A DNA stretch of 64,000 nucleotides from Pyropia haitanensis (taxonomy: Eukaryota; Rhodophyta; Bangiophyceae; Bangiales; Bangiaceae), in NCBI GenBank assembly GCA_008729055.1, contig SDUX01000002.1, positions 2,507,874-2,571,873 of the forward strand, read 5' to 3'. A program made the translations under genes and the position numbers. Positions 1 to 12,039 of the stretch are shown piece after piece. Every line of letters begins with the position of its first letter. The stretch's first letter is position 1. The notes beneath the pieces are model-generated. The model searched no databases, had not been told where the DNA came from, and worked only from the letters and a program-made list of their open reading frames with translations.

Positions 1-144
1 ACCCGCGGCCGCCGCCGCCGTGTCCACGCACCGCCGCTGCTTGCTCGTCTCTCCCCTCCCCCCCTCCCCAGCGTGCAAACGCAACTCCCCTCTCACCACC
101 TCCGTGTCCGCCACCGCCCACGACACTATGAAAAAGGAGACGTT

Positions 145-1754
145 TTAGGCGGCGGCCCGCCACCCCCCAATGCTGCCTGGCCCCGCCGACCCGCCGCGCG
201 CGTCCCCCCCCCACCCGTCCCACTCTCCCCCCTCGTACCCCGACTCGATGACGCCCGACAGCCACTCGACCCCCCCCCGCAGCCGCGGCGGCGACGCCGC
301 GTCGGCCACCCGCCGCAGCCAGCACTGCCGCGCGACGGCGCTGCGGTAACCCGCCACGCCATACGCCCACACATTGCAGCCGGGCCGGCGGCGGCACGCC
401 GCCGCACACGCGGCGCACGACGTCATGACCGCGGCGGCGCCGTCGTTGAGGTCCTCCCCGCCATACTGCACGCCCCAGTCGCCCTCGCACGGCGGGTTGG
501 CAGACGCCTCGCCGCTAATGTAGGGGCTGCTCGCGACCGCGCCCGCGGCCGCGGCGGCCGACTCGGACGCGCGGACGAGCGGCGCGCGCAGCGTGACCGC
601 CCCGTCGGCGGTGGCGGCCTTTTTGTGCCAGCACTCGCCGGCGGCGGCGCCGCCGCCGGGGGCGCCCCACACCCACGTGTCGCAGCCGGGCGCGCGGCGG
701 CACGACGAGAGGCAGTCGGCGCAGCTGGCCGCCCGCCACGCGGTGCCGTCGTTGAGGCGGATCCCGTCGAGCTCCCCGCGCACCGCCGCGGTGCCGGGCG
801 CACACAGCGGCTCGTCACCAAACGGGGAGGCGAGGCCGCCGCGCGAGACGACCAGCCGCGTCTCCTCGGAGCGCTCCGACGCGGCCCCCGGCGGGGGACC
901 CCGGCCGCCATCCCCGTCGGGGCTGCCCGCCCCACACACCGACGGGGAGGTGACGGCAAAGAGCGTGACACCGCTGTCCTCCTCTGATACCACCCACGTC
1001 ACCGCCATCGTGACGGTGCCCCCATACACGCGGTGGGTGGTGGCCGGCACGGGAAACACCTCCCCTAGCGAGCCGGGTAGCTCCACGTACACCCGAATGT
1101 CCAAGCCGGCCGCCGCCTTGGCCGACCACGTCAGCGTCGCAGAGGTGCTCGCGTAGAGGGTAAGCGTCGTGACCGGCCGCGGCAGCAGCCGCAGCGCCTC
1201 GATGGGCGCCGCCACCCCGCCACACGCGCCATTGTTGGCCACCATCACGGTCACGACGCCCGCCCGCGACGGCTCGGCACAGTCGACGACGAGGTCGGGC
1301 GCGGCGGCCGCCTCGGCGGCGGCCGCGTCGGCCGCCGCGGCCGCCTCGGCCGCCGCGGCGGGCCCGCCATCGGCGGCGGCGGCGGCGGCCACGTCGGCCT
1401 CGGTGGGCCCGTCCAGCGGCGGCGCGCCAGCGGTGGCCGCGTCCGCGGCGGCGGCCTCGCGTCCGGCCGCCGCGTCGGCCTCTGCCGCCACCGCCTCGGC
1501 ATCCGCGTCGGCGGCGGCGGCCTCATCGGCGGCCACGCCGTCGGCGGCGGCGGCGGCTGCCGCGTCGCTGTCGGCGGCCGCCTCGGCGTCGGCCGCCGTC
1601 GCGTCCCCATCGTCGCCCGCGGCGGCGGCCGTGTCAAACGGCGCCGCGGGCGTCACCTGCCGGTCCGTGGCAGCGCGCGCGGTGGTTGGCGGTACGCCCG
1701 CGGGGGCCAGGGGCGGGAACCCCACGGGCCACGCGTCGGCCTCCACGCCGCCAC

Positions 1755-1803
<49 letters not shown>

Positions 1804-1905
1804 GGTCACCTCTGCGGGTAGCCAACCGCCCACCGCGACGGTGACGGCGGTCGTGGCAGCGGCGGCGGCCGCCGCCGCCCCCACCCACCTCCCCCGCCGG
1901 CGCAT
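145..1905 (-). CDS. Secreted or membrane-anchored protein with two PAN/apple-like Cys repeats
   Basis: An uninterrupted frame of about 586 residues. I chose the ATG at 1905 because the longer open frame begins upstream at a GTG. The N-terminus (MRRRGRWVG then an Ala/Val/Thr stretch) looks like a signal peptide or signal anchor. Residues about 25-200 are nearly pure Ala/Asp/Glu/Pro, including a poly-Ala tract from a GCC repeat at 1755-1803. Residues about 204-322 form a beta-rich segment with paired Cys, ending TSPSVCG. Two Cys-rich units follow, at about 365-425 and 468-531. They share the pattern LNDG...SCADC(L)..C...PGC..W..G......CW, which resembles PAN/apple modules. The two units are clearly related to each other. 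Function is unknown; surface binding to carbohydrate or protein would fit PAN modules (inference). The beta-rich segment resembles repeats in the protein at 28667-30706. Confidence 0.65.
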
Positions 1906-4620
1906 GGGGGAACCCCACCGGCGGCGGCGGCAGCCGCGGCGGCCAGACGCACCGCCGCCCCGAGCCGCCGCCCCGTCCGCTGCGGCGGCCACAGTGGCCG
2001 CCCGCGGGGGCGGCGTCACGGCGGCGCGTCGGCCCCCGCGGGCCGCCGATGAGCAGCAGCGGCCGCCCCGATGCGCGGCGGGGCGCACCGCCACGCGCCA
2101 ACGGTCCCGGCGGCGCCAAGTCCCCCACGATCGTCCACACGCCGCTCACCCGCCCGCGTCGTCGTCACGCCGTCGCGACCGGCAGCCCCCCCACCCCCCT
2201 CAAAATCCGCTCCCCCGTCCCCCGTGCGCGGCGTCCACCACCACCGTCACCGCCGGCGTCCGCCACCACCGCGACCGCCAGCCGCGGCGCCTCCACCGTC
2301 ACGGCGCGCACGGCGGCGCACCGTGCCGCCGCCACCCCCCCCCCCCCCCCCCCCCGCCCCCGCCCTCGCCACCCCCCTGCCACCCCCCCCGCGCTCCCAT
2401 CGCGCCCCCCCTCCACCGCCCGTGGGCCCCCGCTGGCACGCAGCGTCGGCGGCGGCTCACGCGGGCCGCGTCCCCCCCCTTGGCCAGCGCGGCGGCACAG
2501 GCCGGCTAGCCACGGGGCGGGCCGTGGAGCTCGCGCCGCGGTCCCCTCCCCCGCTTCCCCCCGCCCCCCCCCCACTAGATACCTCCCCGCCCTGCCCCCC
2601 CCCCCCAAAACCTCAAGTGAGGGGGGGGGGCGTGGTGACACTCGGCGGCGGCCGCGCGGCGGCAGCGGCGACGTTCGGGCCCGGCGACGCCGCGGCCCCA
2701 GCGGCGGCTGCAGGGGCGTGGCCGCCCACTGCCGCGGTCGCCCCCCCCCCCCCCACCGTTGGCGCGCGGGGAGGGTGGAGGGGGGGGGTGCTAAACCCCT
2801 CGGGACCCGCCCCGCCGCGGCACGACCCGCGCGGGCCTCGCCGCGCAGCTGGGTTGGCCAGCCGACCGTGGCCGCTCGGCGTGCCGCCGCCGTTGCCGCC
2901 GCGCGGCGGGGTGGCCGGCTGGGCCGCCACCGCAGGGCCGGCCGACGAGCGGCACCACCCGCCCCCCCCCCCCCCCCCCCCCGGCCCACGACCAAGAACA
3001 CCACCACCCACCACCGGATCGGCGGGCGGGCCAGCGCGTCGTGGGCGCGCTGCAGTGGGAGGAAGCGCCTACCGGTTGGTCGAGCGGCGGCCGACGGACG
3101 CAATGACAAGCGCAGTCGCCGCGGCGCCTGCCAAAGCACCTCGCCATCCGAACGTGGGTCCGTCGAGCAAATAAAGATGCTCCGAGCCACCAAGAACCGC
3201 TGTCGGTGGGCGTTTCTGGGCCATGAGCACACAAGGCGACCCCTCATTCGGCCGGACCACAGTTGTGCCGATCGACACAAGAGCGAGTATCCGTCCTGGA
3301 GCGTTCTACAGCTTGAAAGTTGAATTATACCCACGCTCCCAACACACAGCTCAGATCAATTGGGGCGTTCGAAGCCCGCACGAAGTGCAATTGACCAAAC
3401 TACTTTTGTTTCCTTGTCTCCCATTGAGCGCATATAGACGCTCGCCCAATCGTTCTTCGTCCTCTCAGTCCTGGACAGCCATTATTGTTGCAAAAAGGTG
3501 AACTACTTGGGGCCCTCACGCCGATAAGTGGTGTATTTTTATGCATGGCTCCTTTTCGGGATTTGAAACTGGCTTCGAAGGTCACTTTTATTCGCAGCTC
3601 GACTCATTATTCAAGCAGTATGCGGGATGTGAGTGTGTGGCGCAACGTGTCCCTCGACTGCGATAGTCATTTCGAGCTCCTACTTTGGTGAGGTGTCGAA
3701 CGGACCGGCCCGTCCCCGTCATACTGCTCGAAGGGCAGACTCTCGTGCTATCTCAAGACTCATAGACAGACAGTAGAGAGCTTCGGCATGTCAAATGTGG
3801 GTCGGTGGCGTGGGTCGGGGACACGTTTCTGCCACGTTAGGCCTCCGACCCACTTTTGACGACCCGTGAATGGCTATCCACGCCCCCGTACCCACGTCAG
3901 ATACCGGTCCGACTGCGCTTCCCGCGGCGTGCTTCGCGCCACCTCAACACGTATTTAGATTAAGGGTGCGTGCGCGGCCAGATACTTTCCGACTGAAGGC
4001 TGCCCCCAGAGCAGCACCGCCGCCGTCTGGACGCCCTCTGCTGAAGGCTGTCCACGATGCTGTGGCGCTCTCCTTTGTGTACGCCTGCTTCCGAGGCACG
4101 GGCGTGAACCGTCCGCGTTGGCTCTCGCTCTTGGCCCCTGAACCCGCCCTCCCTTCCGCCCCCCACGCGTCCTCGTCACGCGGCCGCTTTACCCGCTCGC
4201 CGCGCCTGGACGTCGGTTCTTGCCTTCCTCAGGGATACCCGCACAATGCCTATCACCCCGCCCCCGGGTCCCCCTTACGACTTTGCGTTTCCGCCCCCAT
4301 TCCCACCCCCGCCCCCCCTGCTCCCTTCCCCTGCCCGATCGAGCCTTTCTCCGCGTGGGCCCCCCACCACGGTAAAGCCAACCTCTCCCAGACGCAGCAC
4401 TCACAGGTGCAGTTGCGCGCCCTAAATACGTGCCCAAAACGGCGGTATGCCGTAAGTGGCTTTCTTTCTTTTGGGCCGACCGCGGGAACGCGCGCGACGG
4501 ACCCGATTGATAGTTGAGTACGTGCCGAAGCTCGACGTGGGTACAACTGTGGGTACCTCGACGTGGGTCGCACACCCACATTTTATCCACATTTGGTACC
4601 CACGCCGCGCATGCCGAAGC
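1906..4620. other. Gene-poor stretch, no gene recognised
   Basis: From 1906 to about 3150 the sequence is C-rich with many homopolymers. Open frames there are Pro/Arg/Gly artefacts of composition. From about 3160 to 4620 GC falls and all frames are short and without recognisable motifs. An AAATAAAG string lies at 3170-3177. I see no RNA gene and no convincing exon. The left part probably holds the promoter of the minus-strand gene that starts at 1905 (inference). Confidence 0.4.
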
Positions 4621-4623
4621 TCT

Positions 4624-4708
4624 CTAGTCAAAGTCACATCGAGTATGGAGGTTCAAAGGCCATTGAGCAGAAGCCGACGATTGGGTTCCGCCCCTCGGAG
4701 CGACGGCG

Positions 4709-4775
<67 letters not shown>

Positions 4776-5523
4776 ATCCGCCACCCCTGGTGACCCCCCT
4801 TCCCTCCCGCAAGGCGGCCGTCCCACAGCTCCGCCGGGACGGGTACGGGGGCCCCTCCCTGCGGGTGTTCCATTCCGACTGTCTAGGGGATGGCAGCACC
4901 CGTTGGGGAGGACCCCGCCGCGGCGGCAGCGGCAGCGGCGGCGGCGGTGGTGGCGGCGGTGGCGGGCAGTGGCGGCGGTGCCGGCGGTGCGGGTCGCACG
5001 TGGAGAGACGGGCGGTGGTGGGGATCCCGCTGGAGAGCCCCGCACGTAGGGGGTGGGGGGGAAGGGGGGGGGGATGCGGTCGTTCCTGTACGGACCGCCC
5101 GTCCTCCTCCCTCCCCTGACGCTCTTCCCCTCTCCCGCCCCATTCTACTTCATTCCTTCCCCTCTTCTCCACGACGGTGGCGCCGCGGCGCCGGCCGCCC
5201 ATAACGTCTCGCAACGGAGCAGCGAGTGCCGGCACGGCACGAGACGTTGGCAACAGGAGCTGCACGCCAGGGGGGGTGCTGGCATTGGGAAGGGAGGGGC
5301 GGATGGGTGGGGCAGCGTCGCCGTGCGGGGAGCGAGACCAGGTCCGCGCGCCCGCCGCAGCGAGGACCATAACGGCGGCGGCTGCCACGCGGAGCACCGC
5401 CACCCCCAAAAAACGGCGCACGGCAGTCCTCGGTTGGGGACGGCGGGCGGCACCCGCCCGACGGTTGGGCGGCCGCGGCCGCACCAACGGTGGCGGCCGC
5501 CGCGGGGCGGCCGCGGCGGGCAT
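4624..5523 (-). CDS. Possible single-pass membrane protein, hypothetical
   Basis: Reading from the ATG at 5523, the frame gives a basic Pro/Arg N-terminus and then one clear hydrophobic helix (FLGVAVLRVAAAAVMVLAAA). A less biased stretch with LPNASTPPGVQLLLPTS follows, then a Pro run and a poly-Ala tract encoded by the trinucleotide repeat at 4711-4774. The membrane helix and the ordinary-looking stretch after it make this more plausible than the other frames here. There is no family match and the 3' end is unreliable because of homopolymers. It could equally be non-coding. Confidence 0.25.
4711..4774. repeat. (GGC)n microsatellite
   Basis: About 21 perfect GGC units. On the minus strand it reads as poly-Ala in the frame of the possible membrane protein. 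Similar trinucleotide tracts occur inside many genes of this window. Confidence 0.9.
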
Positions 5524-7186
5524 CCCAGCCCGCGTGCCACCAGCGGTGGGGGGGGGGGGGGGTGGGGTGGCGGCCGCCGCGGCGCCACCGCCGCCGCCCA
5601 TCCCCCGCACGCGCGGCGGCGAGCCCGCGGGGGGTGGCGCCCACGCAGGCGGCCGACGACGCCGCGGACGGCGCGCCGCCGCCACCGCCGTGGGGTGGTT
5701 CGCCGCGGAGGAGGGGGTGAAGCGCGGAGCCGCCGCGCCGGCGGCGTCGTTCCCCCCCCAGCGGCGGCCCACCAGTGACGCCCGCCGCGCAGGCGTCGGC
5801 GCCGCTCGTCATCCCGCGTCCGGTGCCCTGCCCCCCCCGCCCCCCCCCCCCCCCCCCCCCACCACCCCTCCACGGGTTCGCCACGCGTGACCACCGCCCA
5901 GACGGGCACCACCACCGACGCGGCGGTGTGGCCGCCGCGGCGGCACACCCCGTCGGCGTTGCCGCCGCCGCCGCCGCGGCCGCCGCGGGTGTGCCGCCCG
6001 CGGCCACGGCACGCACGGCCGGCGCGTCCACACCGCCGGCCGCACGTTGGAGCCGCCCCCGTGGCGTGGCGGCGCGCGTGGCCGCCACGGCCGGCGTGGC
6101 CGCTCGTGGTAGAGGGCGGCCGCCGACGGCTAGCGTGGCGCCGCCGGTCACCCGCCGGTGCGGTGCCGACCCGTGCGCCCTGCCCTTCCCGTCGGCCCCC
6201 CCCTGCCAGTCTGTCGTAGTTACCAGCCGCCCACGCCGGCCGGTTGGCGGGAGCGGGAGGGGGGGAGGGCGGCGGGGAGAGGGGGATGGGGGGGGGCGAC
6301 GGGCGCGTCGTGATGGGAGGGCGTTGGCGCACCTCTCCGTGCAGCAACGTCTGCGAGCCGGGGCGGGTCAACGACTGGCGGCCGCCGCGTTTGGGGTCGC
6401 TTGGTAGGGGGGAGGGAAGAGCAGCCACACCAACCCTGCCGGTACGGACCAAGCGCCATGCCCCGACCGCGCATCGACTGGCCCATTCTCAAGCGCACAC
6501 ACAGCTGGTGGAGCACGTCCGTTGAGGTCGCTTCGTCTCTGTGGGAGTGGGAGAGGCTGGACAACTGGGACCCGTGCAAAGTGACTGGTGCCCAGCGGTG
6601 GAAAGGGAAGCTCGCTCCTATGAAAACGCCGGTCCCTCACCGCGGCGCTGTCGGTGGCGGGCGGCGGCGTCGCCGACGCGGCTGGCGCTTGACCGGCGCG
6701 CATCGTCCGCGCCCGGGTGGAACGCCCAGTCTGGATTGTGCCAGCGCCGGCCGAGGCCACGTTCCACCCGGAATGGACTTGCCTGCCTCGGCCGTCTGCG
6801 CCAAGCGGGGCTCGTGATCTCACACGCCCCACCCGTGGCAATTCCATTCGGGGAGCAATCTGGCCCGCCCGCTGGGGCCTGGGTCACCGGCGACAAGCGC
6901 CCACCCGTCTCGTACCCCGTCGCCTCCGAGACCGCGCGCCGACCGCGGTCGCTGCTGCCGCGGCGCATCGAGCGTTGGGCGGGTGCGTCGGTGCGTGCGT
7001 CCCCCCCGCCCCCCCCCCTCCCCCCGCCCTCCCTCATCGCCTCGCTGGTGTGAGTTCCCTTGCTGGCGTCATTCCCTCCTTTTGCGAGACCCCTCCAAGG
7101 CTGGCCTGTCGTAGCGGCGGCACCCCCCAGCGGCACCCCCCCCCTTCCTCCTCCTCCTCCCCCCCTCCCCCCCCCCCCCCCCATTG
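5524..7186. other. No gene recognised; upstream region of the CPP1-like gene
   Basis: High-GC sequence in which all long frames are compositional. A moderate-complexity plus-strand frame lies at about 6400-6817 but matches no family I recognise. The last 50 bases before 7187 are a C/CT-rich tract directly upstream of the next gene's ATG. Confidence 0.35.
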
Positions 7187-8107
7187 ATGATGGCGTGCAG
7201 CATGGCCTTTGTAGCTGGCACCCCCGCGGTGCGCGCTGGCGCGCACCGGCACGCCTTTGGCGGCGCCCCGCTGCTGTCGACTGCCCGCCCCGCCACGGCC
7301 GCCGCGGCGAGCCGGCTGCCGCACCGGCGGGCGGCGGCCGCGGGCGCTGGCGCCGCCGCCGCCGCGGCGGGTGCCCCCCGCATGCTCTTTGGCCTGTTTG
7401 GGAAGAAGCCCGCGCCGTCGTCTGGCACCGTGGGCGGGCGGCCTGCGATGAACCCGTACCGGATGCTGGGCGTTGGCGAGGACGCCACGTACGAGGAGGT
7501 GGAGGCGGCGGTGGCGCGGCTGTCCATCAAGTATGGGCAGGACCAGAAGAAGCTGATGCAGCTGGCCGTCTCCAAGGACAAGATCTTTGAGGACCGGCTG
7601 GCGCAGCGGATGAGTGGCAGCTTTAAGGGGAAGGTCAAGGTCAGCCCGTACGAGCGGGCGGAGGTCAAAAAGCCCCTCTTTACGATCCCCGAGTGGGCGC
7701 GCAACTCGGTGGCGCTGCCCACCAAAAAGTACCTCAAGCGCACGAGCTTGCTGATGGGCATCTTTGTGGGCCTTGGCTTCCTCACCCCCACGCTCGCGTC
7801 GTCGTGCATGGCGATGGCCTTCATCGCGGCGGCGGGCTTCCTCTTCAACCGGGGGCTCCCCGAGGTGGTGCGTGACGACTTTGGCAACGCGGGCGAGGTG
7901 CGGCCAGTGCAGAACAAGGTGGTGCTCAAGACCATCCTCATCAACCTGGCCATGGGGGGCGTGTTCTTTGGCCTGGGCCAATTGTACCTGCTGCACCTGC
8001 CGCTGCCGTCGTGGTGCTTGCCAGACTCGTTTATGAACTTCATGGTGGTGCTCGGCCTGTGGCTGAGCTGCATCCTCTTCCAGGTGCAGGACGTGGACCT
8101 GGTGTGA
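7187..8107 (+). CDS. CPP1: CPP1-like plastid chaperone-like membrane protein (DUF3353 family)
   Basis: A 306-residue protein with no intron. The ATG at 7187 follows a C/T-rich leader; an ATG at 7190 is an alternative. Residues 1 to about 65 are rich in Ala/Arg/Ser and fit a chloroplast transit peptide. Residues about 87-150 (NPYRMLGVGEDATYEEVEAA and onward) form the J-like region of the family, which lacks the HPD tripeptide needed for Hsp70 stimulation. About four hydrophobic helices follow (around RTSLLMGIFVGLGFL, SCMAMAFIAAAGFLF, TILINLAMGGVFFGLGQLY and FMVVLGLWLSCILFQ), and the protein ends VQDVDLV. In plants CPP1 sits in plastid membranes and stabilises protochlorophyllide oxidoreductase; that role here is by homology. 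An A-rich stretch at 8125-8145 follows the stop. The gene converges on the UCH gene. Confidence 0.9.
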   Translation: MMACSMAFVAGTPAVRAGAHRHAFGGAPLLSTARPATAAAASRLPHRRAAAAGAGAAAAAAGAPRMLFGLFGKKPAPSSGTVGGRPAMNPYRMLGVGEDATYEEVEAAVARLSIKYGQDQKKLMQLAVSKDKIFEDRLAQRMSGSFKGKVKVSPYERAEVKKPLFTIPEWARNSVALPTKKYLKRTSLLMGIFVGLGFLTPTLASSCMAMAFIAAAGFLFNRGLPEVVRDDFGNAGEVRPVQNKVVLKTILINLAMGGVFFGLGQLYLLHLPLPSWCLPDSFMNFMVVLGLWLSCILFQVQDVDLV

Positions 8108-8574
8108 CCCGACGTGGGCTTGCCGAAAAACAAAAGAAAAAAAAGACATGCGCTATTCGTTGTACCATGAGCCGTCGCGCCACGTCTGCGGTGCCGCTCC
8201 CTGCCTCGTACGACGAAGAGGAGCACCTCAGTCTTGGACGGGCGCCTGGAATGAAGAGAGCGCCAGCAGGGGGGGGGGGACGCGGGGAGGCAAACACCAA
8301 AGCGTGCGGGAGCAACCAAACGAGCCGCCAGCAGGGACATGCATGTACAGAGACCCCATCCGCAGACCAAGCAGTCGCCGGTTAGGCACCAGCCACAGGA
8401 CAGAGCGTGCACGGGCGCCGCACAGCAACAATACGGGGTGCCATAGACCACGCGAGGGCCCCCCGCTCCGTGCGTCCCTCTCCCATCTCAATTCCAACAC
8501 ATCTCAGCGCCAGCGCCAACGCCCACTCTCCCCACCCGACCGTGGTGGCCGCCTGGCAAAGCTCCCCAGAGCGG

Positions 8575-9533
8575 TCATACGGTCGGTCGGCCCGACACCC
8601 AACGTACCAGCGCCAGCATGGTGAAGCGCATGGTGCTCGGGTCCTTCTCCATAAACTCCATCTTGATGACCTTGGCCGCCGCCTGTGCGTAACCTCAAAA
8701 GTACAGGACAATGAGATGCGAGGCGAACCAGGGGAGAGTGCCAAGCGCAACAGCAGAGACGGAACGCGCGCGAACCACCAACGTCAGTCCCTGTGGCCCA
8801 CGCAACAAGACACGTCCCACCCCCCCGCCCCCCCCTCTCCCGCCACCCCCCAATCCCCTGCCCCTTTCCTTCCAAGCGCCGCCACCCCCCCACCGGCAAC
8901 GTACCTCTAGCAGCCCCCCCGGGGCGCACGGCCCCCGCCACACGGGCCGGCCCTTGCGGCCGTCACACTCCCACACCCCCCCCCCCCCTCCACAAACGCG
9001 ACAAAGTGGGTATCCACATCCTCTTCGGGCGGCGGGGGCGCCGTCTCCCCATCCGCGGCGGCCGCGGCGTGGAGCTCGCCGAGCGACGCCTCCGCCTCGA
9101 GCGCCGCGCCGCGGGCGCCCGCGCCCAGCGCGCGGGTGCGCTCCATAAAGGTGGCGAGGAAGGAGCCCGGCACGGGGGCGTAGGCGTCCCCATACGCGGT
9201 TGCCACGTTGGCGCCCGCGTGGAGGACGCCAATCGTGCCACACGCGTTGGACACCACCTGCGTCAGGTACCAGGGCGCGTCCTTGGCGGCCCCGCCGGCC
9301 GCGTCCGCCGCGTCGGCAGGCGGTGGCGACGCGGCGGGGTGGGCGGCAACGAGCGCAGGGGTGAGGGGATAGAGCAGCAAGACGGCCACCACCGGGCGGG
9401 GCAGCATGCCCAGCGCCCAGTCGTCGAGGGAGAGGATGTCGGCAAACGCCAGGCCCGGCGGGACGCCCAGCTTGTGGGCCAGCGCGGTCAGCGCACGGGG
9501 GTTGGATTCGAGGGGCACCCACCGGGGAGGCAT
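8575..9533 (-). CDS. Ubiquitin carboxyl-terminal hydrolase, UCH (peptidase C12) family, UCHL3/UCHL1-like
   Basis: A cysteine protease that removes small adducts from the ubiquitin C-terminus. Exon 1 runs 9533-8905 from the ATG at 9533 (MPPRWVPLESNPRALTAL). It carries the PRPVVAVLLLYPLT strand, the oxyanion Gln92, the nucleophile Cys98 in VSNACGTIG, and the catalytic His176 in DTHFVAFVE. The catalytic Asp is in ECDGRKGRP, but that stretch lies in the next frame. The 13-C run at 8976-8988 is one base short, and one extra base restores VEGGGGVWECDGRK. Exon 1 ends GGLLE with a GTACGT donor. The intron is 8904-8683 (222 bases) and ends CACAG. Exon 2 runs 8682-8575 (AAAKVIKMEFMEKDP...MRFTMLAL) and matches the conserved C-terminal helix of UCHL3. 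All four active-site residues are therefore present. The catalytic cross-over loop (about residues 135-172) is Ala/Pro-rich. Confidence 0.92.
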
Positions 9534-12039
9534 GTTGGCGGCGAAAGCACGGCGGGAGGCAGGTAAAGCGCCAACAAGAGGAGGGCGGGAGACGGGTGAG
9601 GCGGGCTGGGGGGCGCACGTGGAGAGGGGAGAGAAGGGGGAAAGGCCACGGTCTCGCCGCGGACGCAGTCGCACCGCGAGGGTTCTTCCGGATCCGCCAC
9701 TGCCGCGCTGTCGGTAGGCAGAGGGGACGTTCTGCCACGTGGCAGTCCAAGTACACAGTCTTGGGACGACAGCACCCAGCGCCGACACAGCAAATAGGTC
9801 ATTACGCAGGAGCACTTTTGTTTTCCCGAAATTTCCACTCTCGTAAACGGCCCACCGGATGAAAAAAAGGGCTCTCGATTGACGCCGTGCTTCCACGGGC
9901 GCACGGCCCCCCCGTTGGCGCCACCGACGGGCGTACCGCCACCGCCACTGCGGGGCCGCCCGCCCCCCCACGAGACGACCCGCCGAGCGGCCGCGCCGCG
10001 GCCGCCACGGCCGCCGCGGCCCGCCGCGCCGCCACGGCGGGGCACGCCCCGTCGGCACCCGCACGCACGGCGGCGGCGCGCCGCGGCGGCGCGCGCCGCG
10101 GGTCTGCCGTCGGGGAGCCGCGGCGGCAACGCCGGCCGGCGGCGACGGTATCTAGGGCGGGGTGCCAATCCTCCTCCCCCCCTCCCCCACCCCCCCCCCG
10201 CCCCCCCCCCCCCCCCCCCGCGCCCTTTTCCTACCTCGCCCCGCCGGCGCATCGTCCCGGCCGCGGCGCCCCCCGTTTTCCGGCAGCCCGAGCGCGCGCC
10301 AACGCGCATCCCCCCCTCCCTACACCCGCCACGGTGCGCGACAGCCGCCAACACACGAGTCGCCGCGACTACCGCCCCCCCCCCTGCTCCCCCGCCCAAC
10401 CCGTGGGCTGCACCGCCGCCTCGCCTGGTCGCGGGCGGCCACGGTGCGGCCAAGGCAACCCGCCCGACGGGTCGGGGACGGGCGCGCCCGCCGCGGCCGG
10501 CGGCCGGCGCGTGGGGCGCGGCGGTGCGGCGCGAGGGGTCGGCGCGGCCAGTGGCGGCGTCGGCGGCGGCGGCGGCGTGGCCCCCCCCGCGCCGCCGCCC
10601 CCTTTCCCGGCCGACGCGGCCGCGCGGGCCGGCGGGGCGGCTCTGTAAGGCGCCCCCGCTGGGGTCCCCGAGCGGCCGCACCCCCGCCGTCCCCCGCCCC
10701 AGCCGGCCGCGTGTGGTGGCTGCCGCGCCGGCAGCCGCGGTACCGCCGCGGCACAGACGGGCGCGTGGCGCGGCAGGCGTGATGGGGGGGGGGGGGGGGG
10801 CGGGGTGGAGGGGGGGGTGCCGCGCCGTGGCAGCAGGGGCGTCGCGGCAAGGCCGGCCCGGCGGTGCTCCCCGCCGGCGCTTTTGGCAAAAAGGGAGGGG
10901 GGGGGGGGTGGGTGGGGGGTGCGGCGAAACCCCGGCCCACTCCCCCCCGCGCCAGGAGGCACCGCGCGCCGCCAACCGACCCGCCGCGGCGGCGGCGCGC
11001 CGATTGGCCGGCGGCACCCCCCCCCCCCCCCCCACCCCCGCCGCCGCCGCCACCGCCGCCCGCCGCGACCGCCGCGGCGGCCGACCGACGCGCGCGGCGG
11101 CGGCGGCGGCGGCCGCGTGGCGGCGCCACTGCCACCGCGACGGTCACGCCCAATCCGCACCCCCCCTCCACCACCCCCCCCAGCTTCCTCCGCGCCTCCC
11201 GTCCCCGCTGCCGCCGCCGCCGCCGCCACCGCCCGCCGCGGCGTGCCCGCCGCGCGCGCGCCGCGTGCGCGCCGCGGCGGCCCGCCGCCCACCCCCGTCG
11301 CCGCCGCACCCCGCCGGCCGCACGCGCCGTGCCGTGCCGGCCGCCCGCGGCGGCCGCCGCGGCTCGCCGCCGCGGCGGTGGGCGGCCGGGCCGGCGGTGC
11401 ACCTCCTCCCCTTCCCTCCCCTTCCCCTCCCCCCCCCCCCCCCGCGCCGCCAAGCCCCGCCATCCGCTTCTCCGACGGCCGCCGCCGTCCTTTGCGCGCC
11501 GCGCCCGCCGCGGCTCGGTGCGCGGGCGGGCGTGCGGCGTGCGCGTCGCGACGCGGCGGCGCGCCGCCGCCGCGCCGACCCTGCCGTCCCGCGGGGCGCA
11601 GCCGCTGCCGCTGCCGCGCGCGTCGCCACGCCGCCACTGCCGCGGTGCACGCCACCGGCCGCCGCGGTGGCCGCCGCCGCGGGTGTGGGTACGCCGCCGG
11701 CCGCCGCGAACCCCCCCCCCCGCCGCGCGCCGCCGCCGTGGCCGCGGCGGCGGAGCCACAACCCCCACCCCGCCACGCCCGTGGCCGTCGCGTATCCCCC
11801 AGTGTGCACGCTCTCTCCCCCCCCCGACGCCCGCGCTCGTCCGCGTGCCCGGGCTCGTCCCCGCCCGCGGTGCTCCTCCCCGCCTCCCCCGCGTGCGCCC
11901 TTTCTCCCTCCCCTCTCCTCCCCTCTCACGCCCACGGCCGGCATCGCCGCCGCCGGGCGGGGGTCCCCCCCCTTGGCGGGAGCGAAACGCCAGCCGCGGC
12001 CGCCGCCGCCCGCCGCGGCGCCACCCGCGCCGCCGCGCG
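9534..12039. other. Long C/G-homopolymer tract between divergent genes; no gene recognised
   Basis: This 2.5-kb interval separates the divergent UCH and kinase genes. It is dominated by C runs (for example 10190-10220) and G runs (10786-10801). Frames up to 1000 codons are open on both strands, but their translations are only Pro/Arg/Ala/Gly, as expected where GC-rich DNA lacks stop codons. The first 350 bases next to the UCH start are lower in GC and probably hold its promoter (inference). Confidence 0.4.

Noticed and set aside
2165..3334. A 389-codon minus-strand frame upstream of the PAN gene
   Set aside because: Arg/Gly/Pro-rich with no motif, and its start region has non-coding composition.
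4711..4774. Possible CRISPR-like or satellite array
   Set aside because: Simple GGC trinucleotide repeat without spacers.
8976..8988. Programmed frameshift site in the UCH gene
   Set aside because: The same kind of one-base shortfall occurs in about ten other genes, so an assembly error explains it better.
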